Positions 54,319 through 63,449 are shown, counted from the first letter of the stretch. The stretch: 64,000 nucleotides of DNA from Bacillus sp. FJAT-26390 (GCF_001682865.1 NZ_MAQX01000011.1:1136241-1200240); one strand, 5' to 3'. Made by a program: numbers and translations. The notes: a model not told the origin generated them from the sequence alone.

Positions 54319-54909
54319 CTATGCCTTGCGAAATGCCTCATTGTAGCAGCGTCTGCAGACCGGCTTATAATCCTCATTGCCGCCGATCTGAATCTGTTCG
54401 CCTGCGTTCATAGGTTGTCCATCATTAAAGCGGATGACCATCGTCGCCTTGCGGTCGCAATACCAGCAGATCGTCTTAATCTCCTCGATTTTGTCCGCTT
54501 GCACGAGCAGATTATAGCTGCCCTCGAACAGCTGGTTTTGAAAATCATTTTTCAGGCCAAAAGCCATGACCGGTATATTGAGCTCGTCCACAACCTGGGT
54601 AAGCTCCAAAATATGATGTTTCTTCAAAAACTGCGCTTCATCGATCAGGACGCAATAAATTTTTGACGGCAGCGCGGCAGTTACATAAGCCTTCACGCTG
54701 TCATAAAGATTCGTGCTCTCGTGTACGGGAATCGCTTCACGCTCGAAGCCGACTCTTGAGCCTACGCGATCAACGCTGCCCCTAGCCCCAACGGATGGAG
54801 AATAAATAAGCACCTGCTTGCCTTGTTCCTCGTAATTGTGAGCGACCTTAATAATTTCAAACGATTTGCCGCTGTTCATCGTTCCGTATTTATAATAAAG
54901 CTGTGCCAA
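54319..54909 (-). CDS. tdk: Thymidine kinase
   Basis: A 196-residue type II thymidine kinase that phosphorylates thymidine with ATP. Walker A GTMNSGKS is at residues 9-16, the Walker B-like strand is VLIDEAQFL, and ICWYCDRKA with [10 protein letters not shown] supplies the four zinc Cys. The start is TTG at 54909, seven bases after GGAGGAG. A TATAAT lies about 35 bases upstream. It lies within the Ter island and follows an unrecognised gene by 102 bases. Confidence 0.93.
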   Translation of the reverse strand: MAQLYYKYGTMNSGKSFEIIKVAHNYEEQGKQVLIYSPSVGARGSVDRVGSRVGFEREAIPVHESTNLYDSVKAYVTAALPSKIYCVLIDEAQFLKKHHILELTQVVDELNIPVMAFGLKNDFQNQLFEGSYNLLVQADKIEEIKTICWYCDRKATMVIRFNDGQPMNAGEQIQIGGNEDYKPVCRRCYNEAFRKA

Positions 54910-55011
54910 TCAAATCTCCTCCAAAAAAGTTCAGTGCTCCTATTATACAGGATTTGACGGCACGAAACGATTGGAAAATTTGATAGGCACAAGGGGAGCA
55001 GACAAACCCTG

Positions 55012-55575
55012 CTATATCGTAAGGAGCCTTGTTTTTGCTTCTCCGTATGCTTTGACGATTTGCTGGACTCTCTGGAATTCCTGATCGGTTGGCCCTAGAT
55101 TAGCCATAAACATCTTATGCAATACTTGATTGTACATGTTCTGGCGCGCTTCTATGAGCTGCACCTCCAGCTGTATCAAGTCCTCAAGCTCATTTTCCTC
55201 AATTAGCTGATCGATATCAAACTCCAGGGGGCTTGAGGAGCGCTGCTCATCGAATAAACGATCTGATCCGCGGTCTATGCGGGGTAGCTCCTCGTACTCC
55301 ACCTCCGGCTCCTCGTTCTGGCCAAGCGGGATCGATGTATTCAGCTCCGAGAGGATAATGCCTTCTTTGGCAAGCATAACCTGGAACGGCCTATGTTGAA
55401 GCAGATCAGCAATAACAAGCCTGCTCATATCTTTATTGCGTATCAGCGTAGAGTCAAATGGATGAAGGACCCACTGATTGTCACGGTTAAACAGGTTAAA
55501 GGTAAACCATTCTCCGCCGTAGATGAACCGAACGTTAATATTGGACTCCGAAATAATCTCATAGGTGAACTCCAA
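55012..55575 (-). CDS. Unrecognised protein inside the Ter island
   Basis: A 187-residue soluble protein; no family recognised. The N-terminal half looks beta-rich (FTYEIISESNINVRFIYGG, EWFTFNLFNRDNQWVLHPF). An acidic linker follows (about 95-120). The C-terminal half is a long amphipathic helical region that may form a coiled coil (LEDLIQLEVQLIEARQNMYN). The TTG start at 55575 is eight bases after GGAGG. It lies between tdk and telA, all on the minus strand, with its own upstream sORF. Confidence 0.7.
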   Translation of the reverse strand: MEFTYEIISESNINVRFIYGGEWFTFNLFNRDNQWVLHPFDSTLIRNKDMSRLVIADLLQHRPFQVMLAKEGIILSELNTSIPLGQNEEPEVEYEELPRIDRGSDRLFDEQRSSSPLEFDIDQLIEENELEDLIQLEVQLIEARQNMYNQVLHKMFMANLGPTDQEFQRVQQIVKAYGEAKTRLLTI

Positions 55576-55645
55576 ATGGCATACCTCCGATCAACAGTAT
55601 AATTTCAATCTATTATACCAAATCAGAGTGCAACGCAAACAGCTG

Positions 55646-55741
55646 TTAGTTGAAATCCTCCATAATAGCCTCCACTCTCTCGGAGCTTGCGACCACAATC
55701 AACACAAGAAGGAGCGCAGCCAGCGCGATACCGCCAAACAT
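55646..55741 (-). CDS. Possible 31-residue membrane peptide
   Basis: A short frame encodes MFGGIALAALLLVLIVVASS followed by an acidic tail ERVEAIMEDFN. One membrane helix. GAGGTG lies eight bases before the ATG. An out-of-frame ATG six bases earlier stops after 15 codons. It stands between telA and the unrecognised gene. Not found in any family I know. Confidence 0.45.
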   Translation of the reverse strand: MFGGIALAALLLVLIVVASSERVEAIMEDFN

Positions 55742-55840
55742 AACATGATCACCTCGTTTTTTCTTTAACACTATGCCGGCGATCCCTTTTTTATGAGCGA
55801 TTATTATGGAGACATCCCTCGTCACACCTCAATTAAAGAC

Positions 55841-55867
55841 AAAAAAAACGAGCCCCTGAGAGCTCGT
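55841..55867 (-). terminator. Terminator of xpaC-telA
   Basis: ACGAGCTC and GGGCTCGT pair (8 bp, one G-T) around TCAG, followed by seven T on the minus strand, 22 bases after the telA stop. Confidence 0.85.
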
Positions 55868-55889
55868 CCATCACAAATTTATTATCGTT

Positions 55890-56987
55890 TTACTCCAAGA
55901 AGCCTTTCGTGGACGTTCCCGGAGGAAGCACGGCATTGCCTGCCCCTGAAGTCGCTTGAATGCCTAGCCGCTGTCCAACCTTTTGATTGATTTGCGTCAT
56001 TTTCTCCGTCTGCTGCGATACGGTTTGAATGATTTGGCGGTTTGAATTCTCATATTTATCCATAGCCGAGAAGAGATCCGACATCGCCCGCTCTACAAGC
56101 TCCATGCTCATAGCCGGCTTCGTCAGCGCTTGGTTTGCCTTCTCGCTCGTTTCATTCAGAAGGCGAGCATTCTCGGCAAACTGATTGCCCAGCATCTCAT
56201 TCGTCGAATTGACCGCTTCAATCGCTTTCATCTGGTCATCAATCGCGCTGGCAATCAGCACCGATACCGACATCAAATGCTGCGTTTTATCGATGGAGCT
56301 GTCGAGCGCATCCATTAGCTTATCATTGGTATCGTTAATAATATCCGTTGCAGCAATCGCTTGCTGATACAGCATAATCATTTCCGTATACGTTTGAAGC
56401 TTCGTAACGACCTTGCGAAGGCCGCGCTCCAAATACGTTTTGCGCAGCTCGTTCTCCGGCTTCGCGATTTCATCCTCGAACATTTTTTTGAGACGATTGC
56501 CGTATTCCACTAGCAGCTGCAGATCATAGACATTGTCTAAGCTGCTGCGCTTCAAGTTTCTCATGTGCACGACATTCTCTTCCAGATTGTCGCGTCCGTC
56601 GCGCAGCGACTTCACGATCACCTGTACATTCGATTTGGCTGATTGATACTTATAAATATAAGCCTTCATCGGTGCTTTCCGCAGCAGCTTCTGCACAAGG
56701 CTGAGCTGCTTGCTCTTGCTCAAATCCTCAACCTCGCTGCGCAGCTTCAGCATATTAGTCGCTACCTCAGACCTCTTGCCTGACATCAGATCGGATAACG
56801 GGCGCTCCAGCATCGTCAGCGTCTGCCCGGAACGCTCAAGCGTCTTTTGGCCTTTTTTCGTAATCTCATCCATTAGCGTATCCAGATGCATCGCATCCGT
56901 TGTCGCTACCTTCTGCATCGTGCTTTGCACTTCCTGCTCCAGCTTCTGGAGATCTTCGTTTTTTAATTGTACGAGCTGTTGTGACAT
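55890..56987 (-). CDS. telA: TelA-family toxic anion resistance protein
   Basis: A 365-residue almost entirely helical cytoplasmic protein of the TelA family (YaaN/YceH in B. subtilis). Helical heptads run through most of it; LEQEVQSTMQKVATTDAMHLDTL and GLRKVVTKLQTYTEMIMLYQQAI are typical, with TKPAMSMELVERAMSDLF near the C-terminus. It is encoded 31 bases after xpaC, the usual partner. Members are linked to tellurite and lantibiotic tolerance, mechanism unknown. Confidence 0.92.
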   Translation of the reverse strand: MSQQLVQLKNEDLQKLEQEVQSTMQKVATTDAMHLDTLMDEITKKGQKTLERSGQTLTMLERPLSDLMSGKRSEVATNMLKLRSEVEDLSKSKQLSLVQKLLRKAPMKAYIYKYQSAKSNVQVIVKSLRDGRDNLEENVVHMRNLKRSSLDNVYDLQLLVEYGNRLKKMFEDEIAKPENELRKTYLERGLRKVVTKLQTYTEMIMLYQQAIAATDIINDTNDKLMDALDSSIDKTQHLMSVSVLIASAIDDQMKAIEAVNSTNEMLGNQFAENARLLNETSEKANQALTKPAMSMELVERAMSDLFSAMDKYENSNRQIIQTVSQQTEKMTQINQKVGQRLGIQATSGAGNAVLPPGTSTKGFLE

Positions 56988-57018
56988 CTCTCATTTCCCC
57001 TTTCATTAGTCAGAAGTA

Positions 57019-57711
57019 TTAGTCAGTAAGACGATAACGCTGTTGGATTAGCTCAGCCTTCGTGTGCAGCTCCATTAGATCCTTCTGCTCAATCGTCTTC
57101 GTATAGAAGGTAAGCTTCGAATCGATATCCTTTATGCCATCCAGCAAAAGCCGCCTGTTCTGACGCTTCGCGTCGCCGCTTAGCCGTAGAAATGGATTGA
57201 TCGTCGAGTTTAGATCCTTGCGCACCAAGCGCAAAATATTGTGGTTAATGCTTGCATCTCCCAAAGCGACCAGATCAGGAATTAACCGATTTAGGCGTGA
57301 CAGCAGGGCGAGCGTTTTCTGTACAATTTCATCGTCCAAGTTATTTTGTTCGCCTTCGAGTAAAATCATATCTTCAATAATGCCGATGTATTCTAATGCA
57401 GCTGCAAGCTCGGGATCGAGTACCTGCGGTGGTTCCGCTGCTGATCCAGCAGTCTGTGCGGCCGCTTGTGCACTAGCCGGGCTCGCTGCACTTTGCTGTT
57501 GGATAGGTTGGTTTTGCGGCGTCTGCTGCAGTTCAGGCTCGCGTGTTGGCGGATTGATTTCTTTCCTGCCCCGCTGCCTAATCGAAAGCGCGGCAAACAT
57601 GCCAAGCGCAGGTATAGCCATTGCTATATAGGGAGAAGAAATCCAGTAAACCACAAGAGCGGCTGCGTAGCTGCCTATCGCGATGCCTAACGGTGTTTTT
57701 ATTGAATTCAT
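57019..57711 (-). CDS. xpaC: XpaC-family protein (YceG/XpaC)
   Basis: A 230-residue protein with two N-terminal membrane segments (about 8-40), then a Gln/Pro/Ala-rich linker (about 50-95), then a helical domain with LEYIGIIEDMILLEGE and FYTKTIEQKDLMELHTKAELIQQRY, typical of the 5-bromo-4-chloroindolyl phosphate hydrolysis (XpaC) family. That name comes from an early assay and says little about its role. Operon with telA, preceded by its own promoter. ATG start with GGAGGTG. Confidence 0.9.
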   Translation of the reverse strand: MNSIKTPLGIAIGSYAAALVVYWISSPYIAMAIPALGMFAALSIRQRGRKEINPPTREPELQQTPQNQPIQQQSAASPASAQAAAQTAGSAAEPPQVLDPELAAALEYIGIIEDMILLEGEQNNLDDEIVQKTLALLSRLNRLIPDLVALGDASINHNILRLVRKDLNSTINPFLRLSGDAKRQNRRLLLDGIKDIDSKLTFYTKTIEQKDLMELHTKAELIQQRYRLTD

Positions 57712-57771
57712 TGCTGCACCTCCATGTTTAAGCTTGCTTATCTTGATGCCTGTATTCGTCGTTATGATTCA

Positions 57772-57801
57772 ATTATCTCGTTTTTGGTACAGGTAAGTCA
57801 A
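57772..57801 (-). promoter_or_regulatory. Sigma-A promoter of xpaC-telA
   Basis: TTGACT (57796-57801) and GATAAT (57772-57777), 18 bases apart on the minus strand, 60 bases before the xpaC ATG. It lies after the terminator of the biosynthetic genes, so xpaC-telA can be expressed separately. Confidence 0.65.
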
Positions 57802-57827
57802 TTTTTTATATGTTGGCCCATTATAAA

Positions 57828-57857
57828 AAAAAAAAAGAGGACTCTCGTCCCCTTCTC
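57828..57857 (-). terminator. Terminator of the Ter biosynthetic operon
   Basis: AGGGGAC/GTCCTCT (7 bp, one G-T) with a GAGA loop, followed by twelve T on the minus strand, right after the stop of the ATP-grasp gene. Confidence 0.85.
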
Positions 57858-57859
57858 GT

Positions 57860-58876
57860 TTAATGCTTCATAATGAGCGGCTGCTCCACGTAGCCGGCCT
57901 GAATGCCAAACTGCGGAACAGGCGGCTCAATCTTTTTGCCTAGAAGTGCTTGCACTGCAAGGTAAGGCATGTTCACGCCTGAAAGACATGTAATATAGAG
58001 ACCGCCAGACATGCGCGGATTAATTTCAAGCAGCTTAGGAACACCATTATTATAACGAACTTGGATGTTAAAAGCATAAGGGATACGCAGCGTCGTCGCA
58101 ATACGATGAGCAATGCCCATCAGCTCCGGCGTGTCTTCCAGAAGATAGGTTCTTCCCGTCGATTTGCGGCGAGGAATCGCCGTAATGAGTTCGCCTTCGG
58201 CGCTTGCCACGCAATCGATGCTGTACTCCGTGCCGTCCAGCAGCTCCATCACCATCAAATTGGCGAAGCGATCCGTCGATGACAAGGTTTCATAGGCCTG
58301 CTCAAACGTAGTGGACAAGGTGACATAGCCGTAAAGGTCGCGAAGCGGATCACGTTCGTTGTCGATAATCCGAAAGCCCATTCCGCCCTCCGATACCGTA
58401 GGCTTGAAGCATACCTTATGCCCGGCAGCCGTAAGCTCTTCATAGGCTTGTTTAAATTGCTCCGCCGTATTCACAACGCGGTAATCGGGAATCGTAACGA
58501 GATCTTTTCCTTGCAGCGCTTCATAGAATTTATCCTTTTCGATCATCGAATCCAGCAGCTCGATATCGCGGCATACCATCACCTTCGTGCCAATCTGGTC
58601 AAACAGATGCACGTGGCGCGAGATTTCCTCCATATGCAGGCGCGGAATGAAAATATCGATTTCATTTTTTTTGCAGAAATCCACACAAAACCGAACATAC
58701 TCAAGGCCGAAAACGGCCGGCTCCACTCCGATATGGTCGGATGCCAGCAGCGACATATGGTTAATGTCCGGATGCGTGCCAAAAAACTCAAACGACTCGC
58801 CGTCTGGATTGTTCCGAATCATGTTAATGTAATGATACGCTACCGAAAACCAACGATTCATATAAACGCGTGTCAT
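57860..58876 (-). CDS. ATP-grasp ligase of the Ter biosynthetic cluster
   Basis: A 338-residue ATP-grasp enzyme. ATP-binding features include KVCFKPTVSEGGMGFRII, VMELLDGTEYSIDC and the metal-binding LLEINPRMSGGLYI (Asn-Pro-Arg). Enzymes of this fold join a carboxylate to an amine or thiol using ATP. It is the last gene of a terC, CitE-like, PRTase, HAD, ATP-grasp run, the standard Ter biosynthetic set. Substrates unknown. 48-base gap from the HAD gene. Confidence 0.9.
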   Translation of the reverse strand: MTRVYMNRWFSVAYHYINMIRNNPDGESFEFFGTHPDINHMSLLASDHIGVEPAVFGLEYVRFCVDFCKKNEIDIFIPRLHMEEISRHVHLFDQIGTKVMVCRDIELLDSMIEKDKFYEALQGKDLVTIPDYRVVNTAEQFKQAYEELTAAGHKVCFKPTVSEGGMGFRIIDNERDPLRDLYGYVTLSTTFEQAYETLSSTDRFANLMVMELLDGTEYSIDCVASAEGELITAIPRRKSTGRTYLLEDTPELMGIAHRIATTLRIPYAFNIQVRYNNGVPKLLEINPRMSGGLYITCLSGVNMPYLAVQALLGKKIEPPVPQFGIQAGYVEQPLIMKH

Positions 58877-58924
58877 ATCTATTTACCTTCTTCCCTGTCA
58901 TTAAGAGTGATGAGGCTGGAGCGT

Positions 58925-59722
58925 TCATGCTATCCGGGCATGCTTTAAGATGGCGTCGAGCAGTTCCTCAGAGGCAAGGGCGCCTCTGGCTTCCGTAAAT
59001 TGAATATGGGGATGCGATTCATAGAAACGGCCTAATTCACCGTGTGACGGCGAAATCGCATAATCAGCAGCAAGCAGCAGGCTCTCATCAAGCAGGCTGT
59101 CTCCCGCCGCATATACGAAAGTAGAAGCAAGCTTCTCCTTCACATATTGAATAGCCGCTCCCTTGCTTACTTTCTCGGGAACCAAATAAATTTTGCGTCC
59201 TTGAAGCGAATAGCTCCAGCCAAGCGGCGCAAGCTGCTGCCTCAGCTCCTCAAGCGACTCATGAGGCAAATGGTCTCTCTCCACAACGATGGAATAAAAC
59301 AAATCATCGCAAAGATCACTCGATTTTACCCAATGTGAAGATGCGATCTTGGCGAACAAGCTGGAAATCTCCGCATGCTCGGCGCAATGCTGCTTCACGG
59401 CATCCCGTACGAAGGTTTGCCAGTCCTGATCGACTTGCCCGTTCACGAGAATGGTGCCGCCGTTGCTTACAATTACGTATTCAGGGCCAAACGTTTCTCT
59501 AATTCCAAATATCCGGTTAAATTGCGCCGGTATACGCGTCGTCACAGGAACGAACCTTGCAGTGCCCGTTAGCTGCTTGAGCTTTTCTATAGCAGGCTTC
59601 GTCATATAGGAGATATGTCTGCCCTCATACAACTCAACGGGCACCATCTCCTCGATTTCCATCTCGCCCTTCGACCTTGCCGAATAGATCAACGTCTGGT
59701 CCAAATCGCTCGCAAAAATCAT
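58925..59722 (-). CDS. HAD-family phosphatase of the Ter biosynthetic cluster
   Basis: A 265-residue HAD hydrolase of Cof type. DxDxT motif DLDQT (residues 6-10), VVTTRIPAQF-type motif II as PVTTR, Lys in KGAAIQYVKEKL, and motif IV GDSLLDESLLL. The cap lies between. It probably dephosphorylates an intermediate of the Ter pathway. ATG overlaps the PRTase stop (ATGA), so the two are translationally coupled. Confidence 0.88.
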   Translation of the reverse strand: MIFASDLDQTLIYSARSKGEMEIEEMVPVELYEGRHISYMTKPAIEKLKQLTGTARFVPVTTRIPAQFNRIFGIRETFGPEYVIVSNGGTILVNGQVDQDWQTFVRDAVKQHCAEHAEISSLFAKIASSHWVKSSDLCDDLFYSIVVERDHLPHESLEELRQQLAPLGWSYSLQGRKIYLVPEKVSKGAAIQYVKEKLASTFVYAAGDSLLDESLLLAADYAISPSHGELGRFYESHPHIQFTEARGALASEELLDAILKHARIA

Positions 59723-62202
59723 TCCGACTCCCCCTTTATCGCCTTGATGATCCCGCAGCAGGAATAGGTCATATTCGGATATTCCTCAACCGGAACGCCA
59801 CGATCCTTCGCCAGCAAAAGAATATGCTTCAGATTGGCATTATCGAGCCGGTCGACAAGTATTTTCCAAGGCACCCTTCGAAGCAGAACGCGGGTCGTTT
59901 CTCCCACCCCTGGCTTGATCAAATTAATATCCGTAATGCCAAAATCGCTCTGGATTTGCGCAATATCCTGCAGCCCTTGCCAAGTGATTTCACTTTGCGC
60001 GGGATTCGCCTGCATTCGCAGCGCCTCTTCTTTCGAGCCAGCTGCTGTCTCGTTAAAATGGGCAGAGATCGTGTCCACGAATACGCCCGTCAGGTCTGAC
60101 TCTTCCCATTGCTTATAAAATTTGGCGCCGTGAAAATCATCCGGTCCGATCAGGTCGCTGCGCAGCACCGTTCGGCTAATCAGGCCCGACACGGTTGAAT
60201 TGAGGCAAGCGCTCGGAATAAGGAAGTCCTCTCTCGTTCCGAACGTCCCCGCGCAATAGCCAGGATCTGCGAGCACGGCAAGCTCGTCGTTCAGCTCAAG
60301 GCCATACTTTTGCTTCATAAGGCTGCATGCAGCGATCAGCACCTTCCGTATTGCGCCCTTACCCGTCCAGCCGTCAACAAATTGCACGCGTTTATCCGGA
60401 TGGCTCTGATTCATATAAAGGAGAGCATTCTCGTCAATGCCTTTGCCCCGTATGATCGAAAGGCTGTAATGCGGCATATCGACTCCGTACACCTGCTTAA
60501 TGTAGCGTTTGATTAAGACGCCGATTGGCGTACCGCCTCTCGCCAAGGAAGCGAGCACAACGTCAAATCCGTTTTTCTGAATAATCATTTCGGAGACGGT
60601 CCCAACCGCTCTTGCGATCCGAATGGCGGAGTCGCTGAGCGTATCATGGAACAACTGAATATATTCAGCCGTTGGCTGGTATTCAATCGCGAGGCTCTCC
60701 GAGTAATGGCCCCCTGTCTGCATCGCGGCTTCCCTATCCTCGGTGCGCTGTTCCAACGAAATATCGCTAAGATCCTTAAGCAGAAAAATGGCATCCTCCG
60801 GCTTATAGCTGCCCATGGGAGCAGGATCGGCTATTTTTCTAGCGCTAAAGTAAACGATATGGACATGCGGGATGCCTAGAGAGTGCAGAACCTGCCTAAG
60901 CTCCTCCAGTTGCGCAGCGGCTGCCTCACGCTCCATAAAGAGGAACATTTCATCATAATGGCCGCGCGGAATGTTGTACATGAAGTTCATGACATCCGCA
61001 TGCTCTGGAGAGGTGAACCGATAAGCGGATCGAACGGCATAATCAGGCTGCGTATTCGGATGAATCGGACTGCGCGTGCTTGATTGGTACCAGACGTCCT
61101 CGCCAAGCTTTGCAGCTACCCGCATCGGAACGTACATAAATTCACCGGTTCCCATACAAAGCGTCCTGCCGCCTGATCGGCGCTCTTGCAGAAATGCTGC
61201 CGCTAGATCTACTTCCATGTCCAGTGCAAAGCTGTCCTGCGCCGTTAAGCCAAACCGGCCGGTATGCTTCAGATAGTCAACATCCCCGTTTGAGGAAGGG
61301 AGGCTTGCGAAGCGGCTGTTCACATATAAGGAATCGATAACCGGCACGATTTCAGGCTCATGCTGCTCATCGATATGATCCGTGCTCTCAATAGGGGCGC
61401 CCTTTACAGCAATCTGCCCAGACACGAGCGATAAGCAGTTCACGCTGACGCCCAGCTCCCGCTCAAGCTCGCTGAAGCGCTCTATATCCTCATTGGAACG
61501 CCAGTCCAAGAGACTGGCTACGATATAATTTTTTTTACCGTATCTGGCATGCAAATCATGAATGATATTAATCGCCGTTTTACCGGTTGTCATCTCATCG
61601 TCAACTAAAATAATCGTTTCGGCTTGCTGGAATATGGCGGGGTCGCTTGCATAGCAGCGATGCGTAGTGGCATGGGAATGCTCTTCCTCAAAATCGATGC
61701 AGGAGGCCATATAATCGATGCTCTCCCTTGTCGTGTGCAAGAAGCTGGCATCGCCATCAAACATGTCGAACATGCTGTGACCAAGGCCCGTAGCGGTTTC
61801 CGCGAAACCGATGAACAGCGTTTTCCCATCGACTGTCATTTTATTGCGCTTCATCAAATCATAGATTTCACCTGCCGACTCCGGCGCTTCAAAAGCGTGA
61901 AGCAGCTGCTTAACCTGAATCGGGAGCTCTTTTCCTCTAAACTGTTGATACAGCAGTCCAAGCGCCGCGCCTGATAACAAAGATACATGGGGACGAACGG
62001 GGATATGTTTGCCTAACACCTTGCTTACGAATAAGAAGCTTCGTTTTTTATTAATGCGGGCCGCCATCTGGAATAGCTGCTCTAGCGGAATATGAAAGGC
62101 GTTGCTCGTCACCTTTATCGAAACCTCTAAATCTCCAATAATATTAAACGATTGATGATTCTCGTTCTTCTGCGAGCAGGCAGGTAAAATTCTGGTTTTC
62201 AT
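59719..62202 (-). CDS. Double phosphoribosyltransferase: PRTase_2-TRSP fused to StiP-like PRTase_1
   Basis: An 827-residue protein holding two enzymes that I recall as separate, adjacent genes in many Ter loci. Residues about 30-240 are a PRTase_2-type domain with PRPP loop ILVDDEMTTGKTAIN. About 280-450 is the TRSP domain, with its name motif in SSTRSPIHP. About 460-827 is the StiP/PRTase_1 type domain: KDLSDISLEQRTEDREAAM, GGHYSESLAIEY, VVLASLARGGTPIGVLIKRY, SIIRGKGIDENAL and VQFVDGWTGKGAI. The proposed role is making a nucleoside-like compound from PRPP. The ATG at 62202 overlaps the upstream gene by 59 bases; a later start is possible. Confidence 0.9.
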   Translation of the reverse strand: MKTRILPACSQKNENHQSFNIIGDLEVSIKVTSNAFHIPLEQLFQMAARINKKRSFLFVSKVLGKHIPVRPHVSLLSGAALGLLYQQFRGKELPIQVKQLLHAFEAPESAGEIYDLMKRNKMTVDGKTLFIGFAETATGLGHSMFDMFDGDASFLHTTRESIDYMASCIDFEEEHSHATTHRCYASDPAIFQQAETIILVDDEMTTGKTAINIIHDLHARYGKKNYIVASLLDWRSNEDIERFSELERELGVSVNCLSLVSGQIAVKGAPIESTDHIDEQHEPEIVPVIDSLYVNSRFASLPSSNGDVDYLKHTGRFGLTAQDSFALDMEVDLAAAFLQERRSGGRTLCMGTGEFMYVPMRVAAKLGEDVWYQSSTRSPIHPNTQPDYAVRSAYRFTSPEHADVMNFMYNIPRGHYDEMFLFMEREAAAAQLEELRQVLHSLGIPHVHIVYFSARKIADPAPMGSYKPEDAIFLLKDLSDISLEQRTEDREAAMQTGGHYSESLAIEYQPTAEYIQLFHDTLSDSAIRIARAVGTVSEMIIQKNGFDVVLASLARGGTPIGVLIKRYIKQVYGVDMPHYSLSIIRGKGIDENALLYMNQSHPDKRVQFVDGWTGKGAIRKVLIAACSLMKQKYGLELNDELAVLADPGYCAGTFGTREDFLIPSACLNSTVSGLISRTVLRSDLIGPDDFHGAKFYKQWEESDLTGVFVDTISAHFNETAAGSKEEALRMQANPAQSEITWQGLQDIAQIQSDFGITDINLIKPGVGETTRVLLRRVPWKILVDRLDNANLKHILLLAKDRGVPVEEYPNMTYSCCGIIKAIKGESE

Positions 62203-63349
62203 TTAGCACCCCATATATGTTCGATCTGATCATAATCCGTTTGGCCCAAGTCATATGCGGCTTAAATTCATTCATTTTGTTCGAATAGCGGCTCTTCATT
62301 ACGCCCAAGTCGCCTTGGCCGTTTTCCATAATGTGCAGGGCATCCATATATTCCTCATGCGTAACAACAAACATCGCTTGAACCGGCTTAATATGCGTAG
62401 GATGAATAATCGTCTTGCCGATGATGCCGTTCTCCTTGTCCATCGCTACTTCGCGAATAAGCCCGTCCACATACCTATTAATGTAATCCATCCGCAAAAT
62501 CCGTCCGTGCCGTCCCATGCTCTCCTCAAACGGCGTCTGCCGGAGCTGAGGCTTGAACACCCGGTCGCTCTTGAAATATTCCCACACAGGCCCGGAGATG
62601 ACGTAATGGTTGTCCATTCGTCCAAAGACGTTGACGATATCAGCTATACAATCCCGTATGACGCCAATATCGTAGATTGTATGGTCCGGACTTCTGCGAA
62701 GCCCAAATAGGCTCGAAAAATCCGTAGCGCCAATCCTCACATTCAGCACATATTCCTTATACTCATTCAGCAGCCCCGCAATGGCCAGCAGCGTCTCAAC
62801 TCGCTTCTCACGGTATATGATGTCCGCGCTCTCCAAAATCGGCATGCCGTACAGCACCGTGCTTGATGGCAGCTTCCGTTTGTTATACTCCGCCAGCAGC
62901 CTTAAATACTCGCTGCCGCTTTTTATATTGAATTTTGGAAACACGATGCCCGTAACGTATTCGATCTCTTCTCCAAAAAAGGAGAGCAGCCGTTTGAACT
63001 GATCAACGGAACGAACTCTAATGAAGATTAGAGGGATATGATCGGCACGCAGCAAACCTATCGAAATATATCTACCAATCTTTAGTAGCGTTGCTTTCAA
63101 CGTCTCTTCTGCATACTCCAGCTGATTATCGCCTACTGCATCTTCAAGGTCTATCACCATAGACACGAGTCCCTCGTGTTTTACGGCTACCAAATCGTCT
63201 GCTATATTATCCTTGGTTGCCGGCATGTATAGCGCAGCACCAATCGCGTGAGCAATAATTTCTTTGTCAGCATCATTATTGAACTGAGTCGGAAGGGAGT
63301 AAAAGAAATTTTGCTCTTCATCATTGGTAAGATAGTTAAAATACCTCAA
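62144..63349 (-). CDS. CitE/HpcH-like C-C lyase of the Ter biosynthetic cluster
   Basis: A 401-residue TIM-barrel lyase of the HpcH/HpaI-citrate lyase beta family. VSMVIDLEDAVGDNQ carries the Mg-binding Asp/Glu, FIRVRSVDQ the substrate Arg, VFPKFN and the later VRIGATDFSSLFGLRR fit the family, and IHPTHIKPVQAMF is the conserved C-terminal His-Pro. It would split or form a C-C bond of a small acid in the Ter pathway. The start is TTG at 63349, seven bases after AGGAGGG. It follows the terC terminator by 41 bases. Confidence 0.88.
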   Translation of the reverse strand: MRYFNYLTNDEEQNFFYSLPTQFNNDADKEIIAHAIGAALYMPATKDNIADDLVAVKHEGLVSMVIDLEDAVGDNQLEYAEETLKATLLKIGRYISIGLLRADHIPLIFIRVRSVDQFKRLLSFFGEEIEYVTGIVFPKFNIKSGSEYLRLLAEYNKRKLPSSTVLYGMPILESADIIYREKRVETLLAIAGLLNEYKEYVLNVRIGATDFSSLFGLRRSPDHTIYDIGVIRDCIADIVNVFGRMDNHYVISGPVWEYFKSDRVFKPQLRQTPFEESMGRHGRILRMDYINRYVDGLIREVAMDKENGIIGKTIIHPTHIKPVQAMFVVTHEEYMDALHIMENGQGDLGVMKSRYSNKMNEFKPHMTWAKRIMIRSNIYGVLNENQNFTCLLAEERESSIV

Positions 63350-63389
63350 AGTTATCCCTCCTAAAAGTTTGTAAAACCCAGCTGAGAGT

Positions 63390-63426
63390 TAAAAAATATC
63401 CCTCGTGATCCATTGAGGGATATTTT
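63390..63426 (-). terminator. Terminator-like hairpin between terC and the CitE-like gene
   Basis: AAATATCCCTC pairs with GAGGGATATTT (11 bp or more) around a 10-base loop, followed by six T on the minus strand. No promoter is visible in the 40 bases between it and the next gene, so the biosynthetic operon probably depends on read-through. Confidence 0.85.
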
Positions 63427-63449
63427 CGACAATCGTTGTATGCAAGAAA

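Noticed and set aside
55793..55990. Plus-strand frame of 65 codons
   Set aside because: It overlaps the telA terminator and the telA 3' end and has no ribosome site.
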